Shown piece after piece: positions 30,370-41,479 of a DNA stretch of 64,000 nucleotides (position 1 is its first letter; each line of letters opens with the position of its first letter). Source of the stretch: Agapetus fuscipes (lineage: Eukaryota > Arthropoda > Insecta > Trichoptera > Glossosomatidae); the NCBI GenBank assembly GCA_951799405.1, contig OX637332.1:18419001-18483000 (forward strand), given 5' to 3'. The notes beneath the pieces were generated by a model. It made no database searches and was not told where the DNA came from. It saw only the letters and a program-made list of their open reading frames with translations. A program made the translations under genes and the position numbers.

Positions 30370-30535
30370 ATTTTTTTCTAGAGTAAGTGCATTCACAGCG
30401 TGAAAATTCATTTTAATTTAAATTTAAAAAAAAAAACTTTTTATAAAACATTGTTTTATTTTCACTTATTTTGAGTTAACAAGGCCTAAGCGCTATCGGG
30501 CTTTATCCGCCCATCTTCAGAGGCATTACATTATC
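30370..30535 (-). repeat. Penelope-like terminal fragment with a well-paired hammerhead-like fold
   Basis: Minus strand: GCCT, CTGAAGA (30514-30520), a GGGC/GCCC stem II, GATA, the palindrome AGCGCT and a closing AGGC. Stems I and II each have four perfect pairs, but the invariant A after GA is replaced by U (GAU where GAA is expected). The fold is kept while catalysis is probably lost. Confidence 0.55.
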
Positions 30536-30719
30536 ATTTTCTTTACGATATGAAATAATAAGAATAACGGTTCATTCTCCCCAAACGTAGTGATTAAAAT
30601 CTCAAACATCTTAGACTGCAGCTTATACTATGGGTCTATGAAATAAATAAAAAACATTGAATCTTGATAGTATTATAAATAAATCGAGTATTTTATCTAA
30701 GACGATGAAATCAAGATCC

Positions 30720-30960
30720 ATTTATCTTAAAATATAATTTTCTGTTATCTTTAATCTAAATCGCAGAGATGTATTAACATTTAAGATTCATATCAAATGC
30801 ATGCCCACCAATAGACACGTGTAAGTTCTCGTTAGCAAATTCTGCATGTGTACTTACGTACACAAATTAAATCCAAACCTCAAATGATCATAAGCCCCGC
30901 AACTTTTTTATACGGTATTGGTGGGCAGCCTCATACCAACTTATTAGTAAAGGAACTTTA
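30720..30960 (-). repeat. LINE-tail repeat copy
   Basis: Carries the minus-strand cttacaa-type core, cctcaaatgatcataagccc and gtgggcagcctcataccaac. The central cctgaaacagg block is deleted. Confidence 0.7.
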
Positions 30961-31099
30961 TAATAATACCATATGTAACTAGTCAAGAAACAAAGATAGT
31001 AAAATATAATAATAATATACGACAAATGAAAAAAAAATCGCAAATACAAAATATCAATAAAAATCTTGATTAATTAAAAAAAGTAAAATAATAAGAAGT

Positions 31100-31316
31100 A
31101 GCACAATATGTTGTATGGAATCATAAGTTCCCCGTTTTCACCACAACTGCCCACCATAGTTTCACATTGGCCGCAGCATTTTTCTTTGGGTTTTTCTTTC
31201 AAAGGGCGTCTGCTCGCTCAGCACCTTGTTCTCAGTATAAAGTATCCGGGAAAAGCTAAGCGTATCACTGTACAAAGTTGACTCTTGGGCCGCAATCACA
31301 CAATAAATAAACCAGC
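31100..31316. other. Moderately GC-richer stretch, function unknown
   Basis: An interval of more balanced base composition with no credible exon; it adjoins the foldback element. Confidence 0.3.
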
Positions 31317-31462
31317 ACTCCGAGTGTAAAACCACACCTTCAAACTCAGCCACAGCGTTTCAGCAAAAAAATTTGTAAACAAAAACGCTCACAATGAGAT
31401 GCTTGGCTTTTTCCTAGTGTTTTTGTGTGGTTGAGTTGAAACGGAAAGGTTTATACTTGGGT
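31317..31462. mobile_element. Foldback MITE, copy 1
   Basis: Left end ctccgagtgtaaaacc and right end ggtttatacttgggtac are inverted and imperfect. Inner tcaaactcagccacagcgtt matches tttaaactcagccgtagcgt of the copy at 61895. Confidence 0.5.
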
Positions 31463-31670
31463 ACAAGTCCGCTTGAAGCGTAGAATCCCCTGACGCCGCA
31501 CCGCAAAGGTTGTCGTGTGTGTGCGAATCGAATGTGAGAGCCACTTCGGGAAAACTAATAGGGAGGCAAACTTGTAACGCAAAGCCAGCGATACAACTTC
31601 AATCAAAATAAACACTCGTGATTGCTGTAGTTAAATCGAATCTTAGTTGAACATTATCATATTGTTTTTT

Positions 31671-31853
31671 TTTATAATTGAAATGGAACAAAGTTTTAAT
31701 TATTTATTTTTTTCCGCTCAAACGTTTTTGCTTATAAAACATCTTAAACAAATGTTACAATTATGCTCCTGAAGATGCCTTATTAGCGAATACGTTTGAA
31801 CGGAAAAAAGTGAATTAAAGCTTTGTTTTTCCATTTGAATTATAACAAAAATA
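31671..31853. repeat. Inverted Penelope-like terminal repeat with hammerhead core
   Basis: The arms ccgctcaaacg (left) and cgtttgaacgg (right) form a long hairpin whose outer parts (cataattcaaatgg type) also pair. The plus strand at 31765-31801 gives GCTC, CTGAAGA, tgcc loop, then GCGAATACGTTTGAAC. The order is hammerhead, but the GAAA block reads GAAT. Confidence 0.55.
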
Positions 31854-31859
31854 CAATGG

Positions 31860-33940
31860 ACTTTCACTGTGTGAATAGAGATACCCTTATATCGATTTTC
31901 CGTTAAATATGAAAAGACAGATTGTATGCAACTTTTTGCACACAAGCGGTTGTAATTGGAGAGAGGAAATCATTTATTTTGTTAGGAGGTAGCCAACCTT
32001 GCGCCTACTGCTGAGACTCTTTTTTTGAGAAATTTAAAGAAAAAACAAAGTTATATTTTAATCTAAAAATACATTTACAAACGTCATTGATCCTCAGACT
32101 ATCATGAGTCTTAATTTAAAAAAAAATATTTAAAAGCCTATTTCTTTTCCTTTATATTAATTTCACTTAATGATTTTTTTTTACTTTTTCTAAAAACATG
32201 AAGGAAAGCGTAGATGTAAATAAAATAAATGTCAGAAACATAGTTTGCATAGGGAAGAAAAGTGGCGTTCTCTTTGAAAAATCAATGTTAAATTAATAAA
32301 TTGAAATTGACTGAGCTTGTATTTTTTTCATTTTGAATTCACAATTTCATTCACCGTTTCAACCTTTGAGCTACAGTTTATTTATTGTATTCAGAAGTGT
32401 CAACATATTTGTATTTGGTAACATCAATATAAGCCATACTTACAGTTCCCACACATCCTATTACTTACACACCACAAAACATATCGCATACCACACGTGA
32501 TACACCTAGCCCACAGTTCTCAAAGTATTTCACCTCGTAGACCCCAACGAAACGTTTTGTTTGTTTTCTGCAGACTGCCCTTCCAATTATTTCCACTTCG
32601 TCAAGATCATTTTTTACTGATTATAAACTAGTTGTTGTCAGTAAAGCTATTCTCACTTAACTGACAAGAACTAAGTCTAGCCGCTTTACAAGCTCTTATA
32701 AAAGACAGACTCATGATTTCCTCAAACTTTAAGTTCTATCGAGTGATCTGGACTTTTAAGTCTTGTTTTCTTACATTAGACATGCAATTATGGCAAGACT
32801 TTTAAGATTGCTTGTTGTTCTATGTGCTTTGTTATCAAAAGACATACGGTGTTATTCTTAGACATTTTCGTCGCCCTTTGAACCCAGGTTTTGCTTAATT
32901 TTGATTCTTGAACATTTCTGAAGTAGTTAGGCTTGCGTCTCGAGTTCAACGCCCGCCCAAATCTAACCTCCAAATGTATGCGAAGTTAGGCCTAGACAAA
33001 ACCCCCTCGGAGACGGTTTTGTGATACAATCGATTTTGACAACTGCCGTATTTAATATTAAATAGTAAATTTTTGCTTTATTACTGCTTTGTTTTGCGAT
33101 TTGTTTTTGTCATTTTGGTCAAATTGACAGAATTCAACACTTTTTTGCTAATCAATTGCTTTTTGAGGCACAAAACACACAAAATTAAAAAGCAAAAGAA
33201 ATCATTTGACAGATTGCATCACGGCTCGCGGCAAATTTCTCAATATGAAAAATTTGCCGCAAAACTGAAGTTATGTATATAGTTTAAAATAAGTGAAGAG
33301 GATATTTAACACTCTACGAACACATATGAGACACTTTTTCCATCTGAAATAAAATATTTACTTGCATTTCGGCAGACATCTGATCTGTGTACAAACAAAA
33401 CAGTCAGCCGTCCGCCATTGTGACGTCATCGATATTTGTGTGGTCGTCCCAAACGCATATTCCCTACATTTGGTTTATTTTTCCCGATCCACAAAAAATA
33501 TACGGATTTATTTGGCTAATCAATTGTTTTCAAAGTTGTTTTAATTATAAATTGCACAACAAATTTATAAACTGATTATTTGCTTTTATTTTTCATCTTT
33601 TTTTTGCGGTGTTGTCAATGGTTATTGTTTTAATAATTATTTAAAAACGACTGAAAATTCCCTATTCTTTAAATAATATTTATAAAGTGACATCTCCAGA
33701 ACAGATTTTTTTTTAAATACGACATTGAACGGACGTAATTTCAGCCGTCCAAATTTGGTCGCAGGCTCAACTGTTCCTACGTTACACTATGAACGAGAAT
33801 CAATATTTCAAATTTGGTCTAGTCCGGCGTTGTACCCAGATTAAGTAGTCGCCAGTTAGGCCAATGGCGAAATATGACAAGTAAGAATAACACCGATAGA
33901 TTTTTTTTTTGGTAGAAACAACATATTCCGTACCTACTCT
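31860..33940. other. AT-rich stretch without recognised gene
   Basis: No supported gene. A patch at 31985-32025 may be another eroded Penelope-type terminal repeat, and 32930-33020 is locally GC-richer. Confidence 0.4.
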
Positions 33941-33959
33941 TCACACTGAGTGGCAGTCG

Positions 33960-34450
33960 GTTTCACTTCGTTAGTCTCGCAATCCAGAAAACACAATTCC
34001 CAAAATGAGTGCGTATTTTACGGCAAGGCTGTATCAACCTGACAACATCGATCTCTGCTGAACCTAGTCACTCACTCACCTTAACGGGGGAAATCATACC
34101 TTCCAGGTACGACGAAGCCAAACTAACCAAGGCTTTGCATAACATCAAACATCCGCAGCATCTCAGGAAAACGAACACAACGCAAGTTTTTCGGCGACGG
34201 TTTTAAGGCGACAAGATAGCGATTCGTGTCCAAAAAAAAGTGTGCTTTGATTTTTTATTTATGGAGTTCCAACCAAGCTCCGGCTTGGATTGATATTCAA
34301 AGTGTAAGGAAAGTAGCTGAAAAGCGCTTTAGTATGGGAATCACTGCCGTAGCCGATCTGAATGCAGGGAACACCACACAGCTAGATGGATTACATGGCT
34401 CTACGCTCCGTAGCCCAGAGGTCACGGTGTTGATTCTGATTTAATTATTC
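33960..34450. other. Unusual low-AT segment, origin unknown
   Basis: Base composition departs from the flanks, and two short plus frames (34009-34206, 34226-34444) exist. No domain is recognised and stops interrupt any longer reading. It could be a decayed transposon or gene fragment. Confidence 0.3.
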
Positions 34451-34739
34451 CTCGTTAGTCATAACGGTTTCCTAAGCTTCTACAAGCTTGAATTGGACAT
34501 GATGCGGCCACCCATATGACAGTCTATCTCATTCCAACACTTAACAAATTAGTAGCCGAGTGACAAAGGAGCACTAACGACTTGAGAGATATTAATATCG
34601 TTTTGTTGAAAGTGGTACTGCGAACAAGAGGCTCGTTCTAGACTAGTCAATATTTGGTGTAAGCTTACTTTGACAAACAATAATTATATTTTTAAGAGTT
34701 AATCTATTTACACAGTGAAAGCCCATTTTTAATTATTTA

Positions 34740-34925
34740 AAAATTAAATTGGATAAAAACATAGTTTTAATTCACTTATTTATTTCTTTTTTTATTTGCT
34801 AAAAAATTTTCGCCTGATGAGGTATCTTCAGGAGCAGAATGGTTAATCATTGTTTGAAAATGTTTGAGCGAACAAAAAAAGAAATAAATAAGTGAATTAA
34901 AACTATGATTTACCCATTTGAATTT
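34740..34925. repeat. Inverted Penelope-like terminal repeat, perfect ~34-bp outer arms
   Basis: The outer arm catagttttaattcacttat is exactly repeated in reverse near 34910 and the pairing continues inward to a T8/A8 run. Inside, the minus strand shows GCTC-CTGAAGA (34825-34835), a short stem II with ggcg and GAAA (34808-34811), and then a weakened 3' side. Confidence 0.65.
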
Positions 34926-34934
34926 TGAAATAAT

Positions 34935-35980
34935 TATATTTTTCTATTGAGGAAACTCAGGCTTTTTGTTGTAGAAGAAAGTGAAATTCAATCAAACTTA
35001 ACGTTTGGCCTCAAATTATTTTACCTACAAGACGGTTCTCGTAAAAATATCACAATATTTGAAAAAAAAAGTATGTTTCTATTACATCGGATGCATTTTA
35101 TTGAATACTCTATATATTGCAGTTATATTTTGAAAAGTATGCGGTTTTACATCCACTTACAGTTATTTCTTTAAGCGTTGTACAAAATGCTTTCCTTAAA
35201 AATTATTCCAATGAGATTTCTCAATAATTTAAATGCTCATCCTTCATTTTTTACATTATATCTAAATGCACATACCATGTGTGGTTTGTCTTTTTTATTC
35301 CATATTTTTTCGTCATAGAACATCTATTTAAGACACAACCAAATTATAGAATCACTTCGCTGGGTTTCTAAGGGAAAAGAAAACTTACATTTATTATTGG
35401 TTGCTAAGAACCTTGGTCGCGTAAGTATACCTGTGACGCTCGTACGTTGGGAAAAAAAGTAATTGGAAAGTCTAGATCTAGATTTAAGATTAAGAGAAAA
35501 AATATTTTAAAAACTAAAGAGCAATAAAATACCTAAAAATACTTATCGGAAGACAAAAGATGATAACGCATGTAAAATAGACTAAAATAAAAAAAAAACG
35601 TTGTTTGTTCAAAGACAGTCAAAATCATATCAACGTACCACCAGCAATGCCACTTAGCCTTTCCAAGATATGAGAATCTGCTCCCTCGGGGGCAGGCTAA
35701 CATCCACTTCAAGTTAAGTAGTTAGCGTGAACATGGCTGTCTTTCCTGAAAAAATAAGATGCGCTCCTATAGCAGACAGTGAGCTAAACAGTACCTAACG
35801 GTTACATACTTTATGAGTACACGTAGAATTTGGGACTTAGTTGATTTTTTTAGTGGTGTAGCGTAGGTCACTCTTTCCACTTCAAGTGCTCTTCTGTGCT
35901 CTTCATCCGAGAAAATAAAAGGCGAAAAAGTAACAACATTATAGGCGCAGCCAAGTTTCGGTTTTGTTCTTTGTAAAACT
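34935..35980. other. AT-rich stretch; possible SINE-B relic at 35637-35800
   Basis: At 35637-35800 the words cacttcaagttaagtagttagcgtga and gcgctcctatagc resemble the SINE-B body, but no head is visible. Nothing else was recognised. Confidence 0.3.
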
Positions 35981-35983
35981 GCA

Positions 35984-37771
35984 TCTTATATATAAAAAAG
36001 GACAGGGTATTTGCGTCTGTTTTTTTCGAATTTGCAAAAATGTTTTTCTAACAAGTGTTTCTATTGACAAACTGAACTAACGCTGTGTTCCAGAATTTTT
36101 GGTGTTTGTTTGTTTGTTTGTTTGTTTGTTTGTATATTTGTACCATTATAGGCGCCCAGACCGTTCGCAGCACGATGCTGAAATTTTGCACACCCCCATA
36201 AAGTGTTAGTAGCTAACCAACTGTCAGAGTCCGAATGACGTCACGTGCATATTTCGCATACCTGCCATACAGACTCAAAATTGAAATCTTGCCGCTGGCG
36301 GCCATTTTAAATTTACAGGCTTGATATTCGAAACAATCATGTCTCTTAGTAATTTTAACAACTTTTGGAAGAAACTTTTTCGCAATAAGTAAATTCTTCA
36401 AACAAAATTTGTAAATACCTACATAGAAAAAAAATAAAAATAATAACTTTCAGGTAGCACAACTTGCATATGAATAAAGTTGGAACATTGAAATTAAGCA
36501 TGCCACCTGAACATAAACAGACTTACATATTTTAAAAAATACAACAAAATACATGAAGGATTAGGAGTAGCTGCGATACATTTTTTTTGGTTTCTTCAAT
36601 ATTTAACATTCTCCTGCCGTTTATTTTATAATTCTGAAGGTTTATTCTCGATGATTAAGTTTGTTTTGTTAATGTCAACATTTTTTGAAAGAAAAACTTT
36701 TTTCAATGACAAACTTTTTCAAACAAAATTTTGAAAAACCTGATTTTCACAAAAAAGTCAAATTTATAAGTAAAAAAATCAACTGTTTTGAAGCTACACA
36801 AACAATTATAATTTAGCAAAATGTAATGAAATGTAATAGGACAATCCCGCCAAGTGTATATTTTGCATACCCGCGATACCAACTAAACAAATACATTGCT
36901 CTGCAGGCGGCCATTTTAAATTAATAGGCCTCATACTCGAATTTAACATGCATTTTAGTAAACCCCATAAATGTTGGAAGAAACTTTTTTTCTACGGCAA
37001 ATTTCTTTGAACAAATATTTAAAAAGTAAAATTTCATAAAAAGTGTCTTATATATAAAATTGAAAAAAGTTAAAAAGTTTTTTTTTTTTAATTTTCAAAA
37101 GTCATTTTTTTCTTAGAGTTCTGTCGATGGGTCGAACGTTTTCCCATACTTAGATTTTTTGTAGATTGTGAGTTTAGGCATTTTGAGGTATCTTCAGGTA
37201 CCAAGCAGTATCAGACACTAAAATATCGTGAAAAGTATCACAAGCAGTTTTAAGATGTCAAAAGATAATTCAGAGCAGGAAGAGCAGTTTAAAGGCATTT
37301 CATGACAATAAGAGCAGCTGGAACAATCTAAAAACAAAAGCACCAGTACCAACAAAACAATGCCGTATAGCAAACGCAGTCATGTTTCATGCAACTATAA
37401 GACAATTGCTAGCAACACAGGTACGCTTAAGATACTATTATCAGCAAAACGAAAAAAGGGCAGAAAAAGACAAGTTATACACTTAAATGATAATGAACGG
37501 GTCGAGCATCATTATAAACCATCACCAGAAAATTAAAGAGCAGAAATAAAAAACAGGATAAAGACTTCAGCACCTGCACAACAATAGGAAGTAGCACGAT
37601 CAGGCCTGGGATTCTACCATAAAATTGTCCACTTTTTGTTGTTATTGTTGGTCAGTTCTCATGTATCTTTTAAAAATCAAAGCAAGGGTAAAGTGTGCTG
37701 GCGAAGCCGGAGCTTAAACTGCCCGTAGGGCCTAGCAGCCAACCGTGCGAGAGCGCGGTTTGGTCTGCTAG
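35984..37771 (+). mobile_element. Non-autonomous Helitron (1,788 bp)
   Basis: The 5' terminus TCTTATATATAAAAAAGG follows an A at 35983. The 3' end is CTAG (37768-37771) followed by T, preceded by a hairpin with arms ccaaccg and cggtttgg at 37739-37763. TC...CTAG with a hairpin and insertion between A and T is the Helitron signature. The 5' subterminal region (acagggtatttgcgtctgt, a tttg run, then cagaccgttcgcagcacgat) resembles those of insect Helitrons. No Rep/helicase ORF is present. Confidence 0.85.
36238..37038 (+). repeat. Duplicated internal module of the Helitron
   Basis: Two ~190-bp modules (about 36238-36425 and 36842-37038) share atatttygcatacc, ggcggccattttaaatt, ataggcyt and ttggaagaaactttttt. 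An intermediate tract near 36690 repeats parts of the module ends. Confidence 0.7.
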
Positions 37772-38003
37772 TTTAATATACAGTAGGACACTGCACATTC
37801 AAAATGGAGAGAACAAAAATGCGAAATCACTTGGCAAAAGACAAAACAAGGACTATCAGTCATAGCTTCCATTCAATATCATGTTATTATTATCAACGGC
37901 GTGTAGGTTATTAATAATGTTGTAAAATATAAAAATTAACATCTGATTGTTATCGGGAACTCATTGCTTACAATTCATTTCATAAATCTTGATTCGTATC
38001 GTT

Positions 38004-38200
38004 AGTCCAGTCGATAAGCTCAGTTAATAGAGTGCTTGCATTTCTTGTGAAGGCTGAGTAAGCCTTGCCAATTTTTTTATTTAGGGTTTGAAATAAACAC
38101 CGAAACAAGAAATAATTTCTAATACCCTCGGTGGGATTTGAACCCGAGCTGTCGGCATGGAATGAAAGCACTCTACCAACTGAACTATCCAACGGAGACT
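38004..38200. mobile_element. Inverted pair of SINE-B heads
   Basis: A plus-strand head (gtccagtcgataagctcagt) at 38004 faces a minus-strand head ending at 38196 (gttggatagttcagttggta on that strand). Between them lies a B-box-like gggatttgaaccc and part of the body. It looks like insertion of one SINE-B into another or a foldback rearrangement. Confidence 0.65.
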
Positions 38201-38339
38201 AACTTTATGAGTGAAAAACAACCTGTTTAATTCAAATCTCTTTGGTAAAGAAGCACTTTAAGCGCAAATGAGGCCTAATGTACTTAAATGTGAAAGACGC
38301 AGTATTGTGTCATTTGCTTGTAAAATAGTGTTGTTTACA

Positions 38340-38660
38340 CTCGGTAAGGTTAGTATGCGACGCGTTCACTCAGCCATGGCGTAACGGCGAAGTGCAGCGA
38401 GTTGACCGCGCGGTACCGCCCTCGACCCACAGGGCTGGGCGGGCAATCGCAGCCGGCGTGTTTGCTCAGCGGAGATCGTTACCGACCTCAGCCACTGCAA
38501 ATATAAACATCCCCTGATTATCCCGGTGAGAGCCGCCCGGGGGTGAGATCTGCCGGGAATTTACAGAGTTTAAATCGCTCCCGGCGACCGCACCGACTGC
38601 AACTTGCAATGGACTCGTTAAAAATTGACACCGATTCCCACAATTATTGAAAGGAACGCG
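38340..38660. promoter_or_regulatory. CpG-rich island, candidate regulatory element
   Basis: About 320 bp of high G+C with many CpGs (gcgacgcgttcactcagcca, ccgcgcggtaccgccctcga) in AT-rich DNA. No long ORF with splice sites and no repeat relative in the window. The regulatory reading is inference from composition. Confidence 0.35.
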
Positions 38661-38667
38661 GGGTGGT

Positions 38668-38890
38668 AGAAATAATATTTTGGTTGAATTTTCTGACGCT
38701 CGGTGAAAAAATCGCCTCAAACATACAAATATTGGAAGGGAAGAGAGTTGTGAAATTATATATATTTTTTAATTTTCTGATGCTCGGTGAAAATATCGTT
38801 TTCAAATATATAATTATTGGAAGGGCGAGAGTTGTAGTTGAACAATATTTAGGTTGAATTTTCTGATGTTAAAAAATTGTTTTCAAACAC
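38668..38890 (+). repeat. 84-86 bp tandem repeat, about 2.6 units
   Basis: The marker aattttctga recurs at 38687, 38771 and 38857. Each unit has ctcggtgaaaa, a tcaaacatac-type block and attggaaggg. The third unit is partial. Confidence 0.8.
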
Positions 38891-38899
38891 ACAAATGAG

Positions 38900-40090
38900 G
38901 TACGTATGTTAATTTACATTAAGATGTGTCGTCACATAACTGGGTTGCTAAAGAAAAAGCAAATCTTTATTTTTGTAATTTTGTTATGTAACCTGTACCT
39001 AATGTTAACATGCAGAGAAAAATAATATGATATCCTTTTTTTAGTCCACAAAAATCCAGTTAAATTTGTTAAATTTTCACTTATAACAATTGTTTTTGTT
39101 TTTTTGTTTTGTCGATTTTAAAAATCAACTCCTACAGCTTTTTTTAACCTGAAATTTAAATTGAATTGTTTTTGAGAAACAAAATGATGCTAAGAAAAGA
39201 GAGCTTTGTTAGTTTTATTGGAATTGCAATTCATAGTTAAAAGACCCGTATGAAATTGAATAAACGTTTTATAAACATCAAAGATATGAAAATAAAATAA
39301 ACAAAACGATAAAAACCAATGATATGAATAATATTTGGTTAAAAAAATGCATGTTATCAAACTTTTGCTGTGACATGCCGGTGAAATGCATAACGTCAGT
39401 GAGAACCCTTCCACCTGAGCGCATCCCACTTGATTACTCAGAACGAGCTCTCATTGGCTGACATCTGTCAAGTTATCTTTCTTGACAAACGAAACCGGCA
39501 GCAAGAAATGACTTCATGATATGGTGCAACGGTCACTTTAGTTCAATCTCTTAGTTCAGTTGAAGATATCAACACCAATGGGATTATTTATTACATATGG
39601 ACGGTTGAAAGGAAGTAGGAATAGTGACGTTTTCGTCAAAAATGTGTTATGAATGCTATCCTACTTAAAATTTTCAGCTCTTTCTAATGTGCTAACTCCC
39701 ATACATCTACGATGATTTTTTGTTGTTTATGCCCAAGCAAACAACTGCGTTTTCGAAGTGTGGTTTTGGTGTAACCGACAAGATTTTGGCCTTTTTTGTC
39801 CTAAAGGTGCAAGTGACAAAAAAAATCGTAAAACTACATTAATAGGAATGACAATAAATGCTTTTATTTTTTTTAATTTATTTTGATTTTAACGATATGA
39901 TACAAAATAAAAAAGTTATGCCATTTTTCTGCAATCTCAAACTGTAAACTGCTCTCCTGAACAATTTAGTTGTTGTCTTTTAACCGTGGATATGTATACG
40001 TATTAAGCTAAAATCAGAAAGAACTTTTCATCTTCAATCGTCGCGTCGTGTGGAAAGGTGTTTCCTGAAGACGTTCGCTGCATCACCTGC
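38900..40090. other. AT-rich stretch without recognised gene
   Basis: No feature recognised. Confidence 0.4.
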
Positions 40091-40094
40091 AACG

Positions 40095-40354
40095 CAAAAC
40101 GCAACTAAGCTACACATATAGTGTAACTTCTTGCCTGCGTTATCCCCGAAGGGATTGCATGTGGCGCTTCGGGACCTATTTATTTTTACAGGTAAGGGGG
40201 CCGGCCTTACACCAACCACTTTCAGTTGAAGTGGGGGTTTCCCAGCTCCCGGGGGGGCTGGTTCTCATTTCTTGTGAAGGCTGAGAAAACCTTTGAGATC
40301 GAACCCTTGCTCTCGGCATGGAATGCAAGCATTCTACCAATTGAGCTATCGACC
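40095..40354 (-). mobile_element. SINE-B, minus copy
   Basis: The minus-strand head ggtcgatagctcaattggta with B-box-like gggttcgatctc is followed by ctcccgggag-type and cacttcaactgaaagtgg body words. Confidence 0.75.
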
Positions 40355-40357
40355 TTG

Positions 40358-40592
40358 TTACGAGCTTGATCGTCGTCGCTACAAAGCGCCAATACTCAAG
40401 CAAGACCCAGTTGCTGTAAGGCTGGATGAACCTTTGGTGACCGGTCATTGGTAAAGGTGTTATGAATTTTTCAACCCAGCGAAGAGCAAATTTGAAAATA
40501 TAAATGGTATATTTTTTGTGCTCCGCCGGGAATCGAACCCACAACCTTCCCATTCAGAGTCCGCAGTGTTACCACTGAGCAACGGACTGGTC
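40358..40592 (-). mobile_element. SINE-A, 3'-truncated, abutting SINE-B
   Basis: The minus-strand head gaccagtccgttgctcagtg and B box gggttcgattcc lead into the SINE-A body. It breaks off at the gagcttg word and is directly joined to the SINE-B head. The junction suggests a nested insertion or a composite SINE. Confidence 0.75.
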
Positions 40593-40619
40593 TACTGCGA
40601 GACTTAAAAAAAAAGTTAT

Positions 40620-40720
40620 ATATCTCATAACGTTGGTTTAATATCCTAAGACTGTAATTAATCTTTAAAGTCATTTATAATATTGTATTTATGTCAAACG
40701 ACCAATTTAAATCCGACCTT
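40620..40720 (-). repeat. Eroded Penelope-like terminal repeat fragment
   Basis: Contains ctcataacgttggtttaatat and tatgtcaaacgacca in the same order as the repeat at 21783-22080. Confidence 0.4.
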
Positions 40721-41230
40721 TTAATCTAATAAAGAAAACATGAAAAAATGTATTTTTATTTTTTTATTTTTCAAAGATGGTAAAAATCTTCAATCTTGAT
40801 TCCAAGAAAAACACTTTACAAACGTCTTTTTTCGCTTAAATTAAATATAAAGAAAAGTGTTTTTTTTTTAGATCACATTCAAAGTATAAATTATTTTTCC
40901 TTACGTTACACATATATTATTATGGCTTCATTAGGTACGTCACTTGGAACGGCAGAAATCCATTCCGCTGGTATATTTCTCTAGAGAATGAGCCAGCCAT
41001 TCCTGTTAATCATGATTTTCAGTACTTACAATAAGATTGACTCACGTGATATTCTTTGCCTAAATTGGTTATATACTTTTCGCACAACTCACAAATATTT
41101 TATTCAGGAGCCAAAGAGATGGTTCATGTACATACAGGTAGACGCATTTATATTTTAGTTCAGAGAATTTCGGTTTTAAGAGCTATTTTTAATTTTGATG
41201 ATTCATAGCGTGTTACAAAACATTTGAAGA

Positions 41231-41478
41231 CTACAGGGGAAGAACAAGGAATGTCAGTTAAAGAAAATTATGAGTAAATCAAAATTTTAAAATTTAAATC
41301 ATAGTTATTGCCTTTCACAAAGGACCGAAAATACCTCCACAATTTGTGATAGCGACTGTTGTTGCATTACAATTTTTTTATAGCATTAGATACACACAGA
41401 TGCCATAAGGTTTAACTTTTTTTTCTTACGAACTCATTTTCTTATTTTTTTCTGACATTCCTTGTCTTTCCCCTGTAG
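41231..41478. mobile_element. MITE with TA target duplication (Tc1/mariner-like)
   Basis: Terminal inverted repeats cAGGGGAAGAACAAGGAATG (left) and cattccttgtctttcccctg (right) extend with gtcag/ctgac and then a weaker atgagt/actcat block. TA lies just outside each CAGGGG end. No ORF. Confidence 0.75.
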
Positions 41479-41479
41479 T

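Noticed and set aside
36098..36131. TTTG microsatellite as an independent feature
   Set aside because: It sits inside the Helitron subterminal region, where such runs are common.
37046..37060. Second Helitron start
   Set aside because: TCTTATATATAAAA is present, but the preceding base is G, not A, and no matching separate 3' end exists.
40176..40553. 125-codon minus frame
   Set aside because: It runs through the SINE-B/SINE-A pair, so it is a repeat-derived frame.
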